DNA from: Symbiobacterium thermophilum IAM 14863
GTDB lineage: Bacteria; Bacillota; Sulfobacillia; Symbiobacteriales; Symbiobacteriaceae
NCBI RefSeq assembly: GCF_000009905.1
Contig: NC_006177.1
Coordinates: 1,984,001 to 2,048,000 of the forward strand
Direction of reading: 5' to 3'
Length of the DNA stretch: 64,000 bases
Below the pieces are notes generated by a model. The model saw nothing but the letters and a program-made list of their open reading frames with translations. It was not told the DNA's origin and made no database searches. Below are positions 62,577 to 64,000 of the stretch, in pieces. The number at the start of each line of letters is the position of its first letter. Positions within the stretch are counted from its first letter, which is position 1. A program made the position numbers and the translations under genes.

Positions 62577-62602
62577 GAGGAGCACGCTCAGGCGCGCTCC
62601 TC
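62577..62602 (+). terminator. Hairpin after the membrane protein gene
   Basis: GAGGAGC-ACGCTCAGGC-GCGCTCCTC forms a 7-9 bp stem; no strong T run. It lies between convergent genes. Confidence 0.5.
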
Positions 62603-62784
62603 TACGCCAGCGGTACGCTGTTTTGCCGAGTACCCTTCTTCCGCGGCGACCTTATCACCACAGTAACCACATACGTAGGATCGCGCCCCTACGTTCTGAA
62701 GATTTGTCCAGTATCCACCCTTCAGTTGATCCACGACCGCTGACATTTAAGTCTTCCCCCTACGTCGTTGGTCCAAGGATGGCT

Positions 62785-64000
62785 CTAGGCCGTGGCCCAC
62801 TCCTGCGACAGCACCTCCGCCTGCTTCAGCACCAGGTTCGTCGCCGCCTCCTGCCGGTCCGGCGGGTACTTATACCGTCGGAGCAGCGTGCGCACCATGA
62901 CCCTCAACCGGGCCCGCACCGTCTCGCGGCGCGCCCAGTCCACGGTCACCGACTTACGCAGCCGCTCCGTGAGCTCGACAGCCATCTTCTTCAGCACCTC
63001 GTCGCCCAGCTCCCGCACGGCCGACTCGTTGCTGGCCAGGGCGTCGTAGAAGGCGAGCTCATCCTCGTTCAGCCCGAGCTGCTCGCCCCGCCGCGCCTCC
63101 TCCTGGAAGCGCCTGGCCATGGCGATGAGCTCCTCGATCACCTGCGCCGTCTCGATGGTGCGGTTCCGGTAGCGGGTGAGCGCCTGCTGGAGCAGGTCCG
63201 AGAACCTCGCCGACTGGACCACGTTGGTCTCGAAGCGCGCCTTGATCTCGTTCTTGATCAGGCGCTGCAGCAGCTCGACGGCGAGGTTGCGCTCCTTCAT
63301 CCGGCGCACCTCGTCGAGGAACTCCTCCGAGAGGATGGAAATGTCGGGCTTGCTGAGCCCCGCCGCGGCGAAGATGTCCACCACCTCGTCGGAGACCACC
63401 GCCTGGGCGATGATCTGCCGCAGGGCCGCCTCCTTGCGCTCATCCGCCACCTTCCGGTCGGTTTCCGCGCGCTTGGAGAGCGCCGCCTTGACCGCCTGGA
63501 AGAAGGCCAGCTCGTCCCGGTAGGCCAGGGCGCCCTCCAGGGTGCAGCAGAGGGCGAAGGCCCTGGAGGCGGCCACCACGTGGTCGGCGAAGCGCTTCTG
63601 TCCGTCCTCCAGCCCCAGGATGTGGTTGGCCACCTTGGGCAGAAGCGCCATGGCCTCGGTGCGGAAGGCCGAGTAGTCGCAGCCGTGGAGCATCGCCCTA
63701 AGCACATCCATCTTCTCGCGCAGGATGTCCAGGGCCCGCTCCGCATCGATGGCCGGCTCGCCCCGGCCCCGCGCGGCGGTGTACTCCCGCAGCGCCTGTT
63801 TCAGCTCGTGCGAGATGCCGATGTAGTCCACCACCAGCCCGCCGGGCTTGTCCCTGAAGACCCGGTTGACCCGGGCGATGGCCTGCATCAGGTTGTGGCC
63901 CCGCATCGGCTTGTCGATGTACATCGTGTGCAGGCAGGGGGCGTCGAAGCCCGTGAGCCACATGTCCCGCACGATGACGATCTTGAACGGGTCGTTGGGG
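62785..64000 (-). CDS. hsdR: Type I restriction enzyme R subunit, C-terminal part
   Basis: 405 codons, open to the window edge, so the N-terminal nuclease and most of the helicase lie outside. The visible start includes the end of the helicase domain: [55 protein letters not shown] (motifs V-VI, with the Q..R..R pattern). The rest is the long helical C-terminal region that contacts HsdM/HsdS. ATP-dependent translocation and DNA cleavage of unmodified DNA. The hsdM and hsdS genes are not in the window. Confidence 0.93.
   Translation of the reverse strand, partial: PNDPFKIVIVRDMWLTGFDAPCLHTMYIDKPMRGHNLMQAIARVNRVFRDKPGGLVVDYIGISHELKQALREYTAARGRGEPAIDAERALDILREKMDVLRAMLHGCDYSAFRTEAMALLPKVANHILGLEDGQKRFADHVVAASRAFALCCTLEGALAYRDELAFFQAVKAALSKRAETDRKVADERKEAALRQIIAQAVVSDEVVDIFAAAGLSKPDISILSEEFLDEVRRMKERNLAVELLQRLIKNEIKARFETNVVQSARFSDLLQQALTRYRNRTIETAQVIEELIAMARRFQEEARRGEQLGLNEDELAFYDALASNESAVRELGDEVLKKMAVELTERLRKSVTVDWARRETVRARLRVMVRTLLRRYKYPPDRQEAATNLVLKQAEVLSQEWATA

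Overview
The window reads as chromosome of a GC-rich, endospore-forming Firmicute. The sequence has very high GC with GTG and TTG starts, and it carries a complete eight-gene spoIIIA operon, ytrH/ytrI-like genes, a CD1247-type protein, Asp23/AmaP and a LexA box of the Bacillus type. This combination fits Symbiobacterium or a close relative. The genus is an inference from gene content and base composition, not from a search.

Layout. 1-22 kb is one long, mostly leftward housekeeping block: partial nadK, tlyA, dxs, an oapA-like gene, a large structured RNA that I call OLE RNA, ispA, xseB, xseA, folD, a TsaD paralogue, nusB, a DUF2273/AmaP/Asp23 trio, spoIIIAH-AA, a CD1247-like gene, efp, pepQ and aroQ. 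A short rightward insertion (781-1438) encodes two odd low-complexity peptides. An ISLre2-type insertion sequence (22.1-23.7 kb) sits between aroQ and a rhomboid protease. 25-39.5 kb holds membrane and metabolic genes: a dolichol-kinase-like gene, a DUF5694-like gene, tdh-kbl threonine degradation, a chemotaxis-type receptor, an SDR, a thioesterase, a nucleotidase, a secreted glycoside-hydrolase-like lipoprotein, and a zinc-uptake regulon (zur-znuA-znuC-znuB) with visible promoters and a shared operator-like sequence.

39.6-48.2 kb contains an LCP protein, a SEC-C protein and an SOS mutasome: a LexA box, a catalytically degenerate Y-family polymerase (ImuB-like), a DUF6504-like protein and a DnaE2/ImuC polymerase. 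This stretch is crowded with tandem repeats: 15 bp x12 inside the ImuB-like gene, 75 bp x9 between the DUF6504-like gene and dnaE2, and 39 bp x4 beyond dnaE2. A further 114-bp array lies at 27.7 kb. The 75-bp and 114-bp units each contain a long imperfect palindrome.

48.4-62.5 kb is mixed: an unusual GT2 glycosyltransferase, a flavin reductase, an RluA-type synthase, a CBS-ACT protein, a second LCP protein, tatA, an MtnX-like HAD phosphatase, ytrI/ytrH, a P1 peptidase, an ECF S component, an mhqD/mhqO-like quinone-detoxification pair (the dioxygenase carries a 3' frameshift), a methyltransferase, a lipoprotein gene split by an in-frame amber codon, and a small membrane protein. The window ends inside a type I restriction hsdR gene.

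The most notable items are the OLE RNA/OapA locus inside the isoprenoid operon, the SOS mutasome with its nine-copy 75-bp palindromic array, and the paired zinc-regulon operators.
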